From positions 53,345,934-53,409,933 of the forward strand of contig NC_063169.1 of assembly GCF_023159225.1 (NCBI RefSeq): a stretch of DNA of 64,000 nucleotides, written 5' to 3'. This stretch comes from Perognathus longimembris pacificus (taxonomy: Eukaryota; Chordata; Mammalia; Rodentia; Heteromyidae). Below, in pieces: positions 1-12,830 of the stretch (within the stretch, counting starts at the first letter, position 1; each line of letters opens with the position of its first letter). The notes under the pieces were generated by a model. It was not told where the DNA came from, ran no database searches, and saw only the letters and a list, made by a program, of their open reading frames with translations. The position numbers were made by a program, and so were the translations under genes.

Positions 1-667
1 TTGGATTCCCTACCTGAGATCACAGATACAGAGGAGGTGAAGCAGAAATGATGCCAGTCCAGACTTCAGGGATAGAACAAGTTAGGACAGAGAAACAAAT
101 CTGTGAGGGAAGCCTCCCAATATGGGCCGATGAGGCTGCAAATGGTGCTCCCAGGTTTGCTGCCCAGAGGTCATTCACCTGAGGGCATCCCAAGTTAGAA
201 GGCATGCCTTCCAATCAAAGGTGACTTTATTCGTTTTACATTCGATTTGTACCGTACACTAGGTAGGATTCACGTGTTTATTTTTATGTATAGATGATTT
301 ATGGAGAATGAATTCCTTTACAGGAGTTTGGAATGTGGTTATTCTATCCCTTGGAAGAAACTAATTTTAGAGTCTTTATTTTGTGTATGCCTACTTCATA
401 AATTGAAAAATTCAATCCTAAATCAGGAACAAATTTGTGACAATTTAATAAGGGAAAATAAGCCCCCCTCCTCAAGCACTTGGGCAACCCCTTGATTTCC
501 TTCCCTGATTTACTTTCTGTCTTAACGTCCATTCCCCCATAGACATCCGGTTCCTTCTAAGCCTAATGTCCACAGATCACCTTCCCACCATCTGACTGCC
601 ATAGAGGAACCTCGGCCGACAAAATGGCATCTCAGGCCTCAACTTTTCCTGGAATTGTCACTGCTTG
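1..667. other. Unassigned unique DNA
   Basis: Short chance frames only. I see no gene or repeat that I can name. Confidence 0.6.
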
Positions 668-680
668 TTTGCTCTTGTTT

Positions 681-920
681 CTCGTTTTTTGGGGTTTTGC
701 AGCGGAGGGGGGGGGGGGGGGACGGGGGGAGGGGCTGGCCAGTCCTGGGCCTTGAACTCAGGGCCTGAGCACTGTCCCTGGCTTCTTTTTGCTCAAGGCT
801 AGCACTCTGCCACAGCGCCAATTCTGGCCATTTTCTATATATGTGGTGCTGAGGAATCGAACTCAGAGCTTCATGTATATAAGGCAAGCACTCTTGCCAC
901 TAGGCCATATTCCCAGCCTC
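681..920 (-). mobile_element. Dimeric tRNA-type SINE (geomyoid ID-like) with poly-G/T tail
   Basis: The reverse strand reads the standard dimer: an ID-like left half (GGCTGGGAATATGGCC start), then a second tRNA-like half ending CCAGGACTGGCC. Exact 13-base direct repeats (TTTGCTCTTGTTT) flank it at 668-680 and 921-933 and are its target-site duplication. The tail side carries a run of about 20 G on the + strand (about 703-720). Confidence 0.9.
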
Positions 921-1628
921 TTTGCTCTTGTTTTCAACTGGATATGATCCCATACTGAAATTTAGATCCTATTCATTATCCACAATATCTACAAAAAAGA
1001 AGTCAAGATTCCTACAGAAATTGACATGTTGACTCAGGCTAGAGTGATAGAATCTGTCTGGTTTAGGTAATTTTGTCCTAACTTACTCATTTTATTAATA
1101 TGTACATTGACAAGCACAGTTCAGGGGAATGGGTCCTATAATCTCCTATGGATAATAAAATCCATTGATGCTCAAGTCCATTATATAAATAACAGTATTT
1201 TATCCATAACCTCCACATCCTGCCCTAAACTGGAAATAATCTCTACATTATTTGTAATACTGAATACAATGTAAGTGATGCAATGTAAGTGTAATTGTTC
1301 TACCATATTGTTTCAGGAATGATATTGAGAAAATACATGTTCATCTAAGACATGATTGTTTTTTCGAATGTTTTCCATACAAAATTGGTTAAAACCACAG
1401 ATATGAAGCTAGCAGATACAGAGTGCTAGATTATGTTTCAGAGTAATGATAGGGGAAAGTTAGGGAATTAGGGGTACCAGTTAATATGCCTCTCATTTTG
1501 AGGGGAGTTCTTATCATTTCACCTTTACTAATAACCTGGATTTTAGCAGTACAGTCATTTTATCTGGGAGTTGAAGAAGAGAAATGTTAAACTCTATATA
1601 GAAAGAGGTTGTTAAAAATGAAAAAGGA

Positions 1629-1715
1629 GGGGCTGGAATGTAGCTCAGTGACAAAGCACTTGCCTAGCAAGTGCAACATCCTGGGTTCGATCTTCAGTAC
1701 CAAAAAAGAAAAGAC
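1629..1715 (+). mobile_element. ID-type SINE
   Basis: GGGGCTGGAATGTAGCTCAG at the start, a tRNA-like box A/box B pair (GGGTTCGATC) and an A-rich tail are the features of the rodent ID element derived from tRNA-Ala or BC1. Confidence 0.88.
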
Positions 1716-4700
1716 AAAAAAAATGAAAAAGGATATTATTCCTTCAGTTAAAGAGAGTATTCCAGCCAATAAGGTACAATATAAAAATAATTTCCCCCAC
1801 CTTAATTAGAAGGCAGTTATCATCTAGATTATAGCATGAATTTATTTCTAACATCTTTCACTGGGGACAGGAGAACTGGCTCCATTCTACAGCTAGAAAA
1901 ACGGAGACATAAAGTAGTCAAAGATCTCTTTCAATATAACAGAAGAGAAAGACAAAAGCTAATAGCTTACAGATGTAGGGTCTGTTTCAAAGAAGAAGCA
2001 CAAATCATGTTATCTTTGATGTAACATGTGTAGAACGAACACAACTGTTTGCCTTTGAGAATTACAATAGTCAGTGTGGAAAAAACATCTTTTTCATCTT
2101 TTTATTATGTTAAAATTCCAATGTGTGTGTAGTCACTTCTCTAAGGCAAGCCAAGGTAATTTTTTATGAATAACAAATTTGACTAAATTGTGCAATAAGT
2201 TAAAATTTCCTTGTAATAAATCTTTAAAAGTTCTTCCTCTTTTCATCAGTTCTTTTATGGGAGAAAAACATTGGCATTATGATGAAGGCCAAGACAATGG
2301 TCTTCCCCAATTCTGTAGACCAGAGTTTCTGATGGACAGGAGTCAGAGCAGTCTTTACCCATGGAGTCGTACTTACTTTGAGCCAGGCACAAACCTCTGT
2401 TTCACATGGCCTTTCAGTCAGACATGGTAGATGAGGGTGCTAGGATTGGTGCACATGGATTGTCATGGTAGCCCATTGAAGGCTATCATAGTTCGTGTTG
2501 GGAACCATGAAAGGGCTTGTGAAAGAGCCAAATTCATCCCTACAATATATGCAGCAATGAGCCTGCTAAGAATGTCCTAGAAGCATGTGAGAAGACCTAG
2601 AACTGAGAAAGCTTGCAACAAGTTATAATAATTTGAAGAAATCTAGTAATAGTTGTGGGAGTAGGGGTTACTCACCTCTCTTGCTTTTCTACTTTGTGGA
2701 TACATTAAATATATTCACACATAGTTCTGTGCCAAGACGAGAACTAACTGCCAACCTACTGTGCAAACTAGTGGAAAAATGTAAAGACTTTAGATATAGG
2801 CAAAGACTAAACAGTCTTGAATGGTAGCTTTTGCCTGTATGGTTCTTCCTGTTACAAACTGGTTTCAAACCCAAGTGTTCTAAAACTGGCACTAAAATGC
2901 ATCAACTCCAAACTCACTCATTTTAAGTTTAGAGTAATGTTTTCTTCAAAGGTTGGACATTTACATTGCATCTGAATAGTTTTGAAATTACTTTTTTAAA
3001 GCTATTGATTGAAATTATTTTCCAGATATTTGGAAAGTCCACATATTCATTTTAGAAAACTTGAAAGCTATGTATAAGGAAAAATAGTCATTAAACTATA
3101 CCATCACTGGCAATAAGCAGTATTAACTTGTACACCATATACATATGCTTTCCTAATATATATATATATACATATATATGCATTCATTCTGTTCATTTTT
3201 TGCATCATCCATTTTAGTAAACATGAAGAAATAGTCAATTGGTAAATCAAAGGGCTTTTAACAGAGGTATAAGAGCTTAGGAAGGGTATGGCAACATAAT
3301 ACAAGGAGAAAGGGAGTAGATTTTGACTATATAACTTATGAATATACTCTTAGTTTGCAGGTTTTCATGCTCCTGTCTAGCAAGCGACTATTTTTCCTGT
3401 TAAAAATCTTTTGTGTGTTGTGTCTCAAAGAACTTGAGCCTAATGCAGTACTCTGTTTGCTAGTTTCAAATGTCTTTGTGACATGATGAACGTGGCGAGG
3501 ATTATCATCCAAAGCTGACCATGGCTGCAAAACTGAGACAGGGCCGGAAAGAAGTAAGGGTTATTCTGAAGATAAGTGAAATAAAAATTACAGACAAAGT
3601 TAAATATTGGCAATTTGTATTTCTACCTAAGCCTTGTCTCTGAAATGATAATGCATAAAACACATTGGCCCAGTGTTATTTTTCCATGAATTAAGAACCA
3701 AATCTGACCATGGGGAGCCCACGTGCATGCCAATGGAAAGTTAAGCCAGTTGCTGCCAGCATTTTGCCTGGAAGCTTAAATAAACATGGAATTTGAGCTC
3801 TAAGGAACTCTAAAATGGATACTGGAGTTCAAATATACATATGTGTGCATGTATGCAAACATAGACACAGAGGCAGAATTTTAAGACCAAAGGTAACACC
3901 AGAACCTATTTCACTGTATTTGTGTTTATCGTCTTTTCTCGGGCACAATTTTACTAGAAAGTAGTGGGAATTTTTTTTTCCTGACAAGTCTGCAAAATCC
4001 AGCCTGATGGGAGCCAGCAAACCACAACAAACGTCATCAGATCTCTCCTGCTTCAGGACATATACACTGATCCCTGCAGGGGTCGAGGAAGAATTTTATT
4101 TTTGCTTGCACAAGCTTACACAATTGTCAGCAGATATAACCCTTGCCTTCCTTTGAAGTGCCAGCTATCAAAAACTAAATAAACCAGGTGGAGCCATGTT
4201 CTAATTGAAGGTGACAGAGCAGACGGATGCCTGAATGATATTTCTTATTTTTTTTTAAAGATGGAAATGGAATTACAAATTTTTTACATCTAATTTACAC
4301 CTTCCCTTGGAAACATAGAGCCCCACCACCACACAACAATTTTTTCTCAAGTGCCTTTTACTCCAAGGAATAAGTGATAACACTGAAAATAAGAAATGCA
4401 GCAAGACTGACCAGATAATAAGTGAAGTCATCAAGAGAACAGGAGAGAAATTGTGAACTATGAGACAATGTGACAAAGGTTGAGTCCCTTGCATTCAGAT
4501 GACTCTTTTCCCCCTTGTGACCAAATAAATATACATTGTTAATGCCCAGATTCCTTCCATTCTTGGTGCAATACTTGAAAAAAAAATTGACCAGGTTTTT
4601 GGCATTTTCATCTTTTCTGGGAATACTTCTAAATGACCTAGGGGAAATTTTCTAAACCAAAGAACAATTTTGGCAGTAAAAAACAAGCCTCAGTATATAT

Positions 4701-6674
4701 TATGATTGAAACAAAGTAATTTAGTCGTTAACTCATACAAGTTTTCTATGGACTCCTTCTTCTTAGGGCAGAATAAAATGAATTTGATATAGCTATTTTT
4801 AATGTGTGGACAAAGATGTTTTTCACTCTACCATTTTAACTCTATAAAAGAAAGGCATGACTGATGCTTTCTTAATAACTAGATTATAGATGTAAAGAAT
4901 TAAGAATTAGGTTCCCAATTGTATTAAATGTTTTCTATTCATCTCATTGCTTTCTCTCCATATATATAGCAATCTCTCTTGGCCTCTACTTTTCTCACTA
5001 TACAATGAGAAAAATAGGTCCTCTTGCAATTGTTATGATCTGATGATAAAGTACAATACAATAGTATCTGTATCAGATAGATTCTTTCTGATTCCTTCTC
5101 TTCTACCTTCTGGCTATTTTCTATTTGAAGAATGTATGAGAGCTTCAGCAAACCAAAAGAGTAAAGCCCAACTAGATAAGCCACAATGCAGTAGGACCTG
5201 CCATTTGTGAGTGGGAACTGTGCACCTAGCACATAATATATGCTCCGTAAATGAAGAACTATGTCTCACATCTCACCTTATCCTCTGGATAGTGCTGGTT
5301 TGCTGTCTCAGTTTCCAGTTGATGCGACTCAAGCTTGGGAGGTTAGGCAGTGGGATGACGACAGAACCCAAGTTACACCTGAAGATCTACTCCAGACCTC
5401 CTGGCCTTGCTGCCACACCTGCCCCAGCTCCACCTAAGTATGGGATAGGCAGGCCTCCATCCAATTTAATTGTCCACAACAGGGGAAGCAGAAGTAAGCT
5501 AACAGGCCTTAGGACCAAAATAGCTATTGCTTCCATCTGTGTATTTTAAAAGAAATTCTCTTAGAGAGATACCATAATTTCTAACATAGCTGTAGCTGAG
5601 AAAATAGCTCACTCTGAGACTGTTTCTTTACGAGAACAATGACACTATGATCAGTGGGCTTTCTGCTTATACTGCCTCCAGAAGATTTGAAACTCTGGAA
5701 CTGAATGTGGGGAAAGGTTACTACAGCCAGTCACCTTGAAAATAGTAAGAATGACCTGAAAACCTGCCAAACGCTGACATAAAATCTTAAAAAAAAAAAA
5801 AAAAAACATACAAGCTTAGAGCATGTAGAATAAGAGCAAATAGCCTAATAGTCATTGCAGTGTAATAATTGATAGCCAACCTAGTCATTTAAGTTGTTCA
5901 AACGGAAGTAAATTACACATTTTTATATAAAACAAATTTTATTAATTTTTGTGCAAGTTCAGTGACAAAGGAAGAAGGATAAGTGAAAATTAAAATCATT
6001 TCAATAAAATACCTCCCTATTTATAGTGCCTTAGGCACACAATTAAGGGTGCAAATATCTCTGATTAGAATGACAAATGTGTTCTTGCTTGGCTTAAGGA
6101 AATGCCAACATTATTTTATTTTACCATTAAAACTTTAACCAAACTATAGTCAAGAAGAAAACCAGCATCTTTCCTGGAAAGATGCAAACACACCCAATTC
6201 CCTTAAGCATGGTATATGGGATATATAGTTTCCACATTTGTTTGCAGCATTCTTTCCATGGCCTTAGGAAGTAAGAGATGAGGGCAGTGGTAGACAGGGA
6301 GCCAGGGAAGTTTTCAGCAGTCAGTGGTCCTAGTACATGGACATTATGGGTAACCTGAGTAGAAATGAAATCCACTCTCCAACATCATAATATATCTGAA
6401 CCCATCATGTGTCAGCACACTCAAAATATTCAAAGCAAAAGGAGAGGTTCTGAACACCCTAAGCTATAAAAACAGACTGGTACCTCCTCACCACAAGTAA
6501 ATAAAAGCAGAACAATACAAAACTTTAACTACTGAAGATATTTATTTCCAGTTATTTGAGGGTATATCTCAAATTCTAAGTCCTTATTTTGTATTACTTT
6601 ATATTAGCTTTAAATAGTTATTATAAGTGAATTTGCTATTTGACAAAGCAGTTCATGAATGCAATACATCTCAA
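1716..6674. other. Unassigned unique DNA
   Basis: About 5 kb of AT-rich DNA. A weak L2/MIR-like end (TGTGCACCTAGCACATAATA) is at 5218-5265 and an A-run at 5789-5806. The 112-codon frame at 5211-5549 has no domain features and no splice context. Confidence 0.55.
3160..3182. repeat. (TA)n microsatellite
   Basis: A short alternating TA run with a few C interruptions. Confidence 0.8.
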
Positions 6675-6957
6675 TCAATGTAACCCCCTACAAACCCTTT
6701 CCCTCACTCTTCTTAGTTTTGTAGGATATACATTGAATTCTTGACTGTCTTCTCCCCTACTACTCCTCCTCATTCACCTACACCTTTTCTCTTGACCTGA
6801 TCCCACCTAGCATATTGACTTATAAGTTTATAAGCTAATTCCAGCTTCTACATATGAAGGAAAACATGAGACTTTAGTCTTTCTGGGCCCTACTTACTTC
6901 ACTAAACATAATTTTTTCTAGGCCTTTCCATTTCTTTACAAATGATAGCAGTAATTT
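6675..6957 (-). mobile_element. LINE-1 3' part (3' half of an inverted copy)
   Basis: The reverse strand carries LINE-1 sequence just after the ORF2 motif encoding the conserved WK..EKIMLSEV-type stretch (around 6880-6945) and continues into a degraded 3' UTR to the left. It joins the opposite-strand segment at about 6958, so the two are one insertion with a 5' inversion. Confidence 0.7.
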
Positions 6958-7180
6958 TACTCCAGGGAATTTATCCAAAATATTAAAAAACAGATAAAGT
7001 TAAGCCCCTAGCACAACCATGTTCATTACAGCACTGTTTACCATAGTCAATATATGGAATCAGCCCAGATGCCCCTCAATGGACGAGTGGATCAAGAAAA
7101 TGTGGCATATATACCCAATGGAATTTTACTCAACCATAGGAAAGAATACTATGGTATCATTTGTAAATACTTGCATTTGT
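6958..7180 (+). mobile_element. LINE-1 ORF2 C-terminal fragment (inverted 5' part)
   Basis: The + strand encodes the conserved LINE-1 ORF2 C-terminal stretch ITALFTIVNIWNQPRCPSMD followed by EWIKKMWHIYPMEFYSTIGK. It has no upstream reverse transcriptase domain and decays after about 7180, so it is a dead fragment. The neighbouring 3' part is on the opposite strand. Confidence 0.88.
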
Positions 7181-8085
7181 AAGGAAAGACCTGCTAAATG
7201 CATATTTTTAATTTTTTTGTTGACCCTGCTTTGTTGTTCTCCTAAATATGAGCTCATATTTACCATCCATTTTTACAAAAAAAGATCTGTTATTTAAATG
7301 TTTGATAGAGACATTGTGTATATTAATAAGTGGATTCTTTAAAACATAATTATGAAAGTAAAGACTACAGGAATGCAAAGGCACTGTTGTTTAAATTGAC
7401 CTGCTTCTGAGATTAATAAATGATTCTCAATAATAAATGGTTCAGCCAATTTCTGAATGAATCAATGCAAAAACACTTAGCCATTTTTTTCTAGTAAATT
7501 ACAAGATGTCTTCTAAAAGTTGCATTGTTTCACATGAATAGTGAATTAATTCCCAGGAAACAAATTTTTATATAATTTTACAAATAATGGAAATAAAGAC
7601 ATTGAACCATTAGTACAGCTAAGAATGAGCAAGAAAAAGAACAGGAAGAGGCATCAAACTGTTGAAGCATATCTACTAGGGCTGGTGTTGATCCAATAGA
7701 TACCAAGGAAATACCAAATATGTTTTTATCTATTTTCTCCCCTTGTATACTTTATAGGTTGAAATATTTGTCTATGAAACTGCATAAATAATCATTATCA
7801 TACTGGGTATCATTGTTTTGTTTTTATTTCTCCTTTTTATTAACCATAATTAGAGTATAACAATACTACTTCACAGAGAATATAATTACTCTCTTTAAAG
7901 TGTCTTTTTGTATTATCATGCAAGCCCTAGGTGCTATAATCTCTCACTTGCTTTCCTTAGCTCTTTTGAAAGTATTTTTGTGTGTAGCTAGTTATTCAAA
8001 AACATTTATGTAATGAAGTGGGGGAGAACTCTGAAGAGTGCTATTCCACCATCTTGCTTTAATTAACGTAATTAAAATTAACCCC
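7181..8085. other. Unassigned AT-rich DNA
   Basis: AT-rich, with no frames of interest. It may contain further decayed LINE-1 sequence. Confidence 0.5.
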
Positions 8086-8310
8086 AAAGGCCAGACATCA
8101 GTGCCTCCCGCCTATTATCCTCTCTATGCAGGAGGCTGAGATCTGGCCAGCTAGGGCAGAAAAGTCCATGAAACTCATATTTCCAATTAGCCACCAAAAA
8201 GCTGAAAGTGGAGCTGTGGCTCAAGTAGTAAAGTGCTAGCATTGAGCTAAAAAGCTTAAGGACCTAGGCCCTGAGTTCAAGTTCCAGAACAGGCACCCAT
8301 AAAAAAATTT
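8086..8310 (+). mobile_element. Chimeric B1/Alu-like plus tRNA-type SINE
   Basis: The left half has the 7SL-like pattern (ATTATCC..., GGAGGCTGAGATCTG). The right half is the tRNA-type unit (GAGCTGTGGCTCAAGTAGTA..., CCTGAGTTCAAGTTCCAG) with an A-rich tail. Several mismatches mark it as an older copy. Confidence 0.85.
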
Positions 8311-8485
8311 TTTTTGAAATTTCAAAGAATCTGAAATTTTTGGCAATCTACATAGTCTTTTCAGAGCTAAGTATTTGATTTCTTACTGGCCTTTTGGATA
8401 TATGTAGATATATTTATGTTGGAAAACATTTATGGATATGTCTGTTAAACTACTCCATATGCTGAAATATTATATTATAGGCTTT

Positions 8486-8694
8486 TTTTTTTTTTTTTGG
8501 CCAGTCCTGGGCCTTGGACTCAGGGCCTGAGCACTGTCCCTGGCTTCTTCCCGCTCAAGGCTAGCACTCTGCCATTTGAGCCACAGCGCCGCTTCTGGCC
8601 GTTTTCTGTATATGCGGTGCTGGGGAATCGAACCTAGGGCCTCGTGTATCCGAGGCAGGCACTCTTGCCACTAGGCTATATCCCCAGCCCCTAG
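8486..8694 (-). mobile_element. Dimeric tRNA-type SINE, well preserved
   Basis: This is a near-consensus reverse-strand copy with an 18-base-class poly-T run (poly-A tail) at its left. It is flanked by the direct repeat TATAGGCTTT (8476-8485 and 8695-8704). It ends CCCCAGCCCC, the complement of the GGGGCTGGGG start. Confidence 0.93.
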
Positions 8695-8704
8695 TATAGG
8701 CTTT

Positions 8705-9104
8705 AATATACTGAAAAAACTATGCTTGTGGGTGTTGATCTCTTATAATAGTTTCCTTTCTATGGAAGGAGACTACAGATCAAATCCAACCTCTGTATTC
8801 AAAGGGAAGAATGCTGAGTTCCAGAGTTTTATTGCTTTGCCCCAGATCAAACAGTGTCTACACACTGCAATGTTTTTATCCATATGATGTCTACCACCAA
8901 CCCTATCAGCTTGTTATGGTCTCTAATTAAACTCCCTTAATAAAAACCAGAGACTTAACAGGAAATTGTTGCTATCAGATGCCTGACTCTCTTTCAAGTC
9001 ACCTCTTGTCTCTGCTGCCTGATAATTCCAAGCAAAATAACTTGTTATCATTTTCCCAATACCCACTTCTGTTTTACAACTTCATTAAAGAAATAGTAAT
9101 ATGA
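8705..9104. other. Unassigned unique DNA
   Basis: No gene or nameable repeat seen. Confidence 0.5.
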
Positions 9105-9195
9105 TCTGCCTCTCCTCTAGTAATACTGCCTGAGTATAAGGGCTTTGTCTCTCCAATCTCCTTATTCTTAGCACTTAAATATTGATTTAGAGGAG
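9105..9195 (+). mobile_element. L2 LINE 3' remnant
   Basis: The order CTAGTAATACTG..., AAGGGCTTTGTCTC..., TTAGCACTTAAATATTGA weakly follows the L2 3' end. It is diverged. Confidence 0.4.
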
Positions 9196-9479
9196 GATGA
9201 GATTGGCCTAAATTAGCCCAAGATTTTGTTTTCTTTAACCACTTCTTGTGGCAATAATTCTCATATTCATATCTTGGGATGGGCTTGTATACTTCTTACT
9301 CAGATGCCTACCAGCCATCTACTTGGTTATCTAAAATCATTCCAAAGTATCCAACCAAATGTTTGATATCTGAATATGTTTCTTCCCATCTCACAAATGG
9401 GAAGAAATGGGAAGTGGCTCCCTTTCCCCCCAACCACCATCACCACTCCATGGGTATGAGCTAGAGACCCTACCTCCAA

Positions 9480-9870
9480 AATATTTGCTCAAACTATTTA
9501 TCTTTCCTTCAGTCTCACTGCTACCGCCCTAGCCTAGGTGTCATTCCTTTCTTCCTCTTATCACCACTTGATTCATTTCTGCCTCAGTCTGACTGGTAAA
9601 CAAGCCCTTCTCCACAGATCTACCAGTGCAGATTTCTGAAAACTACTTTAGATTGTGCCACTCTCCTAAAACCTCCTAATGGCTGGTCATCGCACTTAGA
9701 ATGACATCCAAAATCATTCTGTACTTTATACTGCCCAACATTGTCTGGTTGGAATTTATCTCATGCAACCCTCTCCCTTCTATCTGTACTTCTCTGTTGT
9801 TTTAAAACATAGTAAGTTAGTTCTTCCTTTAGGCTCTTTGCCACTGTCTCTCATTTAACCCCCTGGCAGA
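9480..9870 (+). mobile_element. L2 LINE fragment
   Basis: The segment CTCCTAATGGCTGGTCATCG, CACTTAGAATGACATCCAAA and TTTATACTGCCCAACATTG follows the conserved L2 order for the stretch upstream of its 3' end. A later part, TAGGCTCTTTGCCACTG, fits too. It is an ancient copy. Confidence 0.62.
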
Positions 9871-9944
9871 GAGATTCTGAACCTTTCCCACATCCAGTTA
9901 TTTGATAGTGCAGTTCCACACTGCCTGTGTTTCCATGAAGCCGT

Positions 9945-10529
9945 GGTGAGATGACTGATTGTTTTCCCAACTATGGATCTGCTCTGCAGGGGCTCATGAG
10001 GGTCCCCTGGGAACATGCTCACTCATTTGTTGAGCTAGAATCCACTGTACTCAATAAGCTACTTGCTGAGATTTGCAGCTGTGATAGTGTCATCACTGCT
10101 GGTCCTGACTTGTGTTTCAGTTCAAAAGACCCTTGACATTCCAGAATGCAGGACACGACCAATCCCAGCAAGCTCAGAGATATCCAGTAAGCACAAAGGA
10201 GAATCCTGCCTCTTTGAGCTGGACAGAATCTTAAAGAGAAGTGGGTGCTTCAGATCATGCTACCTCAACCCTTGTCATGGACAGAGGCCACCAGAACTGA
10301 TTGTCCCCAGACCACACCACTCTAACCTCAGTAGTGCTCCTTCTCTACTCTTCAACAAGGAGGCTAAGAAAGAAATAGTAGCGTGGCTCCTTAATGCCAA
10401 TTCCCCTCTGCCCTTGAGTGGGACAGTTTTCTTCCTCAGTTTCTTTCTTTCTTCCCCTGCGATCTGATCTGACCATGGAAATAAAGCCATTTTTTACTGT
10501 CTTTTGACATACTCAGTCTCTATAAACAG
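9945..10529 (+). mobile_element. Possible solitary LTR
   Basis: The right end has a polyadenylation signal AATAAA (10479-10484) about 45 bases before a CA end (TCTCTATAAACA), as in an LTR. The frames across it are chance frames. I could not define a matching TG start or name the family, so it may instead be the 3' end of an old retro-copy. Confidence 0.3.
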
Positions 10530-10587
10530 TTCTAGTACCCCCAAACTTCTGAGATCTCTCACAGAAGCCATCCCATAGCAAAAGAGA

Positions 10588-10748
10588 GAAAGGAAGGAAG
10601 GGAGGGAGGGAAGGAAGGGAGGAAGGAAGGAAGGAAGGAAGGAAGGAAGGAAGGAAGGAAGGAAGGAAGGAAGGAAGGAAGGAAGGAAGGAAGGAAGGAA
10701 GGAAGGAAGGAAGGAAGGAAGGAAAGAAGGAAAAGAAAGGAAAGGAAA
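10588..10748. repeat. (GGAA)n microsatellite
   Basis: About 160 bases of tandem GGAA with GGGA variants at the left edge and AAAGG variants at the right edge. Apparent Pro/Ser/Leu-Phe reading frames here come only from the repeat. Confidence 0.97.
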
Positions 10749-12574
10749 TACTCATTTTTTATTTGCTTTATATTTCTCAGGCCACAAAGACATCACTTAG
10801 AAACTTGCTACTATGATGCTCTAAAAAGTGTTCTTAAAGTCTGAAAAGTAAAGAGTTTTCCAGATGTTTTATTTACCAACCAGGGGCAGAGTTTTTACAA
10901 TATCCTTAAGGGACTTGCTTATAAGAGATAATATCTCACCATGAAAGCCCTTGACAATTCAGTAACTTCATGTTTTGGTGGAGAGCTATAGGCTATGAAA
11001 GAACGGCATTTCTAACAATTCCTCTCTGGGAATAATTATGTTGTAATGGATTTCTAGAGACTTAGAGAGAAACTAGCTCAGTTTTCACTGTGTATGACTG
11101 CCTAGTTTATACTAGAAAAATACAAATAATAATTAAGCCCTGATTTTTGTATAATTGGATCTGGAGAAGCTTCTAGAAGATCTGAGGTACATGTTCAAAG
11201 GTGGACTATGAGGAAAAGAAATTGCAGGAGCCCCATATTGAGATTAAAGGGCTAACAATGTCTTGGAAATTCAACCTTCAAGATCATTGCTAGTGAAAAA
11301 TCTGGACTCCTTTTTTTCCCTCTATTTTCTTTTATATCTTTATCTTTTTTTTTCTTCCAGCTCCTTGACAACTCCACACTAAACATATACCCTTTATTTT
11401 TTTCTTCACTTACCTGTCCTGTCTTTGCCCTTCCATCCATCACCTTCGTCTCATACCTGCTGGTTCTACTGATGGCACCTGGGGCTAGAAGGGTTATTGA
11501 TGCCAGCTCCATGGAGAAGAGAGCAGGTAATCTGCAGGAGATGATAACAGCTGGATTTCACTGAATGCCTGCTTTGTGCTTGGCCCTATTCTGTATACTT
11601 CCCATGCGTGCTCTCATTTGATCCTCTAAATTTCTCTAAGAACTCAGCTTACCAAACCCTAGTTCTACTAAAGAATGTATGTTTTGTTGGATTGCTGAAA
11701 ACTATCTCCAAATGGTCTAGATAAAAAAAATCTCCCTCCCCCACTGGAAAAAAAAAAAGGCCAACTTGGAGAAAACAGATAGAATGGCATGTTTGGCTCT
11801 ACAGATTAGAACTAAGAAAATATGACAATAGAGGGGCTTCTTGAGTGAAATCTCAATATGATTTTTTGTAATTCCTTTCATTTGCACGTTTGTACTTTGG
11901 GGGGAAAACGTGACTTTACAAACCATGTTAATGGAGGGAAAGTTCTAACCCTTCAATAATTTCAAGAAAACCAGAATATGGTTTAGGTCGAAAGGAGTAC
12001 TTGATTTTGCAACACCAAATATCCTTTCTGAGGTTTCCCAAAAATGCTGTGGCTGTCCCACACAGAACTCTCTCCACATATCTATCATAGGCACAGTAGT
12101 GCTAATTCAGCGTCCATTATAATTGCGACCACTTTGGCAATGCTTTACGGAAGAGAGAACAGGAACAAATACCTGCACTCTCAAAATCGAATGTCATAAA
12201 ATCAAATGTTGAATTCACAGACTATAAACAATTATGAGAAACAAGATGTGAAATTATAAGATCTTATACATGTAGGATATCAAATGGAAAGATTAGGCTT
12301 GATTGGGCTTAGTTAGAAAAAAAAGAGGACTGGGCATTACTTCATATTTGTAAATGGATTTATGAATAAATTCTTTTAGGGAGCAGGAAAAAGAATACAA
12401 AAGCCCTGAGTGTCAGATGAGTTAGTTCTCCCAGGGTTTCTTCTTTCCTTTCATTGAGGACATGAAAGGTTCTTAAATAACACTTTCACAAAAAAAAAAA
12501 AAGTTGCTATATAAAAGTGATGAGGAAGTGATAGGTTTATACTTGCCTAGAAAAGGGGCTATCAGTATAAATGA
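10749..12574. other. Unassigned unique DNA around a MIR remnant
   Basis: No coding signal. Purine and pyrimidine runs near 11308-11358 and 11727-11760. Confidence 0.55.
11545..11660 (-). mobile_element. MIR SINE remnant
   Basis: TGCCTGCTTTGTGCTTGGCC followed by CTCTCATTTGATCCTCTAAA matches the MIR core in reverse orientation. Confidence 0.55.
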
Positions 12575-12830
12575 CTAGCCAGGTGCTGGTGTTTCATGCC
12601 TACAACCCTAGCTACTCAGGGTGCTGGGCTCTGAGGATCACAGCTAGAAGATAGGCTGAGCACCCCCCCCCCAAAAAAAAATGTCCATTAGACTCTTATC
12701 TCCAATTATCCAACAAGTTGGAGATGTGAATTAAATGATACACTGCCAACCAGCCTTCAGTGAAAAAGCCCAGTGAGAGAACATGAGCATAAGGCCCTAA
12801 ATTCAACCCCTAGTTCTGGCACAAATGTAT
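12575..12830 (+). mobile_element. Diverged chimeric B1/Alu-like plus tRNA-type SINE
   Basis: GCCAGGTGCTGGTGTTTCAT, CCCTAGCTACTCAGG and TGAGGATCACAG mark the left half. TTAGACTCTTATCTCCAATT marks the linker. GGCCCTAAATTCAACCCC marks the degraded right half. A C-run and A-run interrupt it near 12662-12680. Confidence 0.8.

Noticed and set aside
10063..10467. 134-codon forward frame
   Set aside because: It lies in the LTR-like unit, has no ATG at its start, and no protein features.
10588..10748. CRISPR-like regular repeats
   Set aside because: Tetranucleotide microsatellite without spacers, in animal DNA.
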